From: Clostridiales bacterium
GTDB taxonomy: Bacteria > Bacillota > Clostridia > Lachnospirales > WQUN01
DNA length: 8,131 nt
Reading direction: 5' to 3'
Assembly: GCA_031254075.1 (NCBI GenBank)
Contig: JAIRVD010000109.1
Location: 1-8,131, forward strand
Part shown: positions 6,654 to 8,131 of the stretch, piece after piece
Layout: each line of letters starts with the position of its first letter
Numbering within the stretch: the stretch's first letter is position 1
Translations under genes and position numbers: made by a program
The notes under the pieces: model-generated
The model's input: only the letters and a program-made list of their open reading frames with translations
Databases searched by the model: none
What the model was told of the DNA's origin: nothing

Positions 6654-6660
6654 GAAGGAG
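6654..6660 (+). promoter_or_regulatory. Ribosome binding site of the first permease gene
   Basis: GAAGGAG ends 8 nt before the ATG at 6669. A TTG at 6651 opens the same frame but overlaps this site and has no binding site of its own (the terminator lies directly upstream), so the ATG is chosen. Confidence 0.85.
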
Positions 6661-6668
6661 AGCCGCGA

Positions 6669-7652
6669 ATGAGGAAGAAAACCAAAGGGGTCAGCTACTC
6701 CAAATATGGATATATCTTTTCAATTCCGTTTGTCGTGGCGTTTTGTCTTTTCACGATGTACCCGCTTTTCAACACTGCTTTTATGAGTTTTACAGACTAT
6801 GCCGGTGTCGCCGCTCGTGAATCGGGCGAGATGAACATATTAGGTGACCCGCTTGAGCTTTATAAGAATCTGTTTGAAAATCAACTCTTTGTGACATCCA
6901 TGAAAAACACAATAAAAATTTGGAGTATAAATTTTGTTCCGCAGATTGTACTCGCATTGGTCTTAGCGGCATGGTTTACAAGCCGCAGAAACAAATTTAA
7001 GGGACAGGGGTTATTTAAGATTCTTTTCTACATGCCCAATATTATAACCGCCGGTTCGATAGCGTTTTTGTTCAGTACACTTTTCAATTTTTACGGTCCC
7101 ATGAATTATTTACTTACGGATATATTAGGCTTTTTGGATGCGCCTTTTCGGTTTCATGAGAGCGCGACAGCGTCACAACTCGTAGTCGCATTTATACAGT
7201 TTTGGATGTGGTACGGTTACACTATGCTTATCCTTATCGCCGGCATTATGGGGCTTAATCCCGAAATGTATGAATGCTCCGAGATTGACGGCGCAAACGG
7301 TTTGCATCAGTTTTTCTATGTAACGCTGCCCAATCTGAAGACTATAATCCTGTATGTGCTTGTTACGTCCATTGTGGGCGGTTTAACGATGTTTGACATT
7401 CCTCGGCTGTATAATAACGGCAACCCGGTCAATGCAACGCATACGCTGTCTATGTTCATCTACAATCAGGCATTCGGCGGAAGATTCTTCTTAAACCGTG
7501 CGGCGGCGGCAAGTATGATTGTATTTGTAATGGTTGCGATATTGTCTATAGCGGTTTTCTTTTTACTCCGTGACAAAGATGCGGTGAAAGAGAGAAGAGA
7601 GATACGTGCCAGTAAACGAGCTCAAAAACTTGTGCAGAAAGGGGTGTATTAA
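6669..7652 (+). CDS. ABC sugar-type permease, MalF/UgpA-like
   Basis: A 327-aa inner-membrane subunit of a CUT1-type importer; it would pair with the next gene's product to form the translocation channel. About six membrane helices are visible (roughly residues 13-35, 83-104, 117-140, 171-195, 225-242, 281-300), with a basic start (MRKK) and a strongly basic cytoplasmic tail (301-327). The EAA loop that docks on the ATPase lies between helices 4 and 5: EMYECSEIDGANG (199-211), ending in TLP (219-221). The first alanine of the classical EAA is Cys203, a mild variation. It follows the binding-protein gene across an intrinsic terminator, and its TAA shares one base with the ATG of the next gene (TAATG). 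The family is clear; the substrate is not. Confidence 0.95.
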   Translation: MRKKTKGVSYSKYGYIFSIPFVVAFCLFTMYPLFNTAFMSFTDYAGVAARESGEMNILGDPLELYKNLFENQLFVTSMKNTIKIWSINFVPQIVLALVLAAWFTSRRNKFKGQGLFKILFYMPNIITAGSIAFLFSTLFNFYGPMNYLLTDILGFLDAPFRFHESATASQLVVAFIQFWMWYGYTMLILIAGIMGLNPEMYECSEIDGANGLHQFFYVTLPNLKTIILYVLVTSIVGGLTMFDIPRLYNNGNPVNATHTLSMFIYNQAFGGRFFLNRAAAASMIVFVMVAILSIAVFFLLRDKDAVKERREIRASKRAQKLVQKGVY

Positions 7653-8131
7653 TGGCCGGGAAGAAGTCAATTAAGAAGAAATCAATAGGAAATACGATAT
7701 TTCGGATAGCGGCATACACCTTTCTTATAATTCTTGCAATAATGAGCATCTACCCGTTTATGGTTATGTTTATGAATGCAACGCGCAGCATGATTGAAAT
7801 TCGTCAAAGCGCGTTGCCGGTTTGGTTTTCCGACAACATTGGCGGAAATATAAACTTCCTTCGCCAGAGTGAGGCACGCGGTTCTTTTAATGCGCTGAAA
7901 GGCTTCCAAAACTCGTTTATCGTAGCATCCGGCACCACGATTTTAGCGTTATACTTCTCGTGTCTCACGGCATATGCACTCACAGCCTATGACTGGAAGC
8001 TCCGCAAGCCGTTCTTCGCTTTCATTTTGGCTGTTATGATGATGCCCGGGATGGTCACAACGGTCGGTTTTGTTGATATGGTATGGGGCTTCAATTTAAC
8101 AAATTCTTTTATTCCGCTCATACTGCCTGCA
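7652..8131 (+). CDS. ABC sugar-type permease, MalG/UgpE-like (3' partial)
   Basis: The second channel subunit of the importer; 160 codons are open to the window end. It begins MAGKKSIKKKSIGN, a basic cytoplasmic leader, followed by a first membrane helix (about 17-40) with SIYPF. MNATRSMIEI (41-50) and an external loop come next, then QNSFIVASGTTILALYFSCLTAYALTAY (86-113) and MMMPGMVTTVGF (129-140), ending in NSFIPLILPA. These are standard MalG-type landmarks: the NS motif before helix 2, LTAYA, MMxP and PLILPA. The EAA loop lies beyond the window. Start choice: AAAGGGG at 7638-7644 sits 7 nt before an ATG overlapping the previous stop as TAATG, which implies translational coupling. Confidence 0.93.
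   Translation, partial: MAGKKSIKKKSIGNTIFRIAAYTFLIILAIMSIYPFMVMFMNATRSMIEIRQSALPVWFSDNIGGNINFLRQSEARGSFNALKGFQNSFIVASGTTILALYFSCLTAYALTAYDWKLRKPFFAFILAVMMMPGMVTTVGFVDMVWGFNLTNSFIPLILPA

Noticed and set aside
6651..6668. TTG at 6651 as the first permease start.
   Set aside because: It overlaps the Shine-Dalgarno sequence that serves the ATG at 6669 and follows directly on the terminator tail.

Overview
This window is probably a chromosomal segment from a bacterium of the Bacillota (Firmicutes), perhaps a clostridial lineage. The clues are a pth-mfd gene pair, strong AGGAGG-type ribosome binding sites, a CUT1 sugar-type ABC operon led by a lipoprotein binding protein, and a Firmicutes-like chemoreceptor signalling tip. 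The assignment is an inference from style and gene order; no marker gene pins the genus. Genes are densely packed and the longer non-coding gaps are AT-rich.

Layout. Positions 1-543 (+) hold the C-terminal signalling part of a methyl-accepting chemotaxis protein whose N-terminus lies outside the window. A symmetric hairpin at 585-618 separates it from a convergent unit on the minus strand and can terminate transcription from both sides. That unit reads right to left: pth (peptidyl-tRNA hydrolase, 4952-4350), mfd (transcription-repair coupling factor, 4357-782, overlapping pth by 8 bp), then a tRNA-Thr(CGT) gene (698-626) with its own near-consensus promoter. No terminator is visible between mfd and the tRNA, so mfd transcripts may also run through it.

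A 185-bp AT-rich divergent intergenic region (4953-5137) separates pth from a plus-strand transport operon. It carries a likely sigma-A-type promoter embedded in a helically spaced series of TTGTA repeats. The operon encodes a solute-binding lipoprotein (5138-6577), a strong GC-rich intrinsic terminator (6607-6640), a MalF/UgpA-like permease (6669-7652) and a MalG/UgpE-like permease (7652 to beyond the window end, joined by a TAATG stop/start overlap). Together these would form a CUT1-type ABC importer, probably for a carbohydrate; no ATPase is seen before the window ends. The terminator after the binding-protein gene would give much more binding protein than permease.

Most of the content is ordinary housekeeping and transport, and I did not find a new biological system. 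The details most worth checking are a tRNA-Thr with a paired change of the nearly invariant G19-C56 tertiary pair to A19-U56, a Pth in which the usual active-site His-Asn pair is replaced by Gln-Lys, the phased TTGTA repeats at the transport promoter, and the terminator inside the operon.
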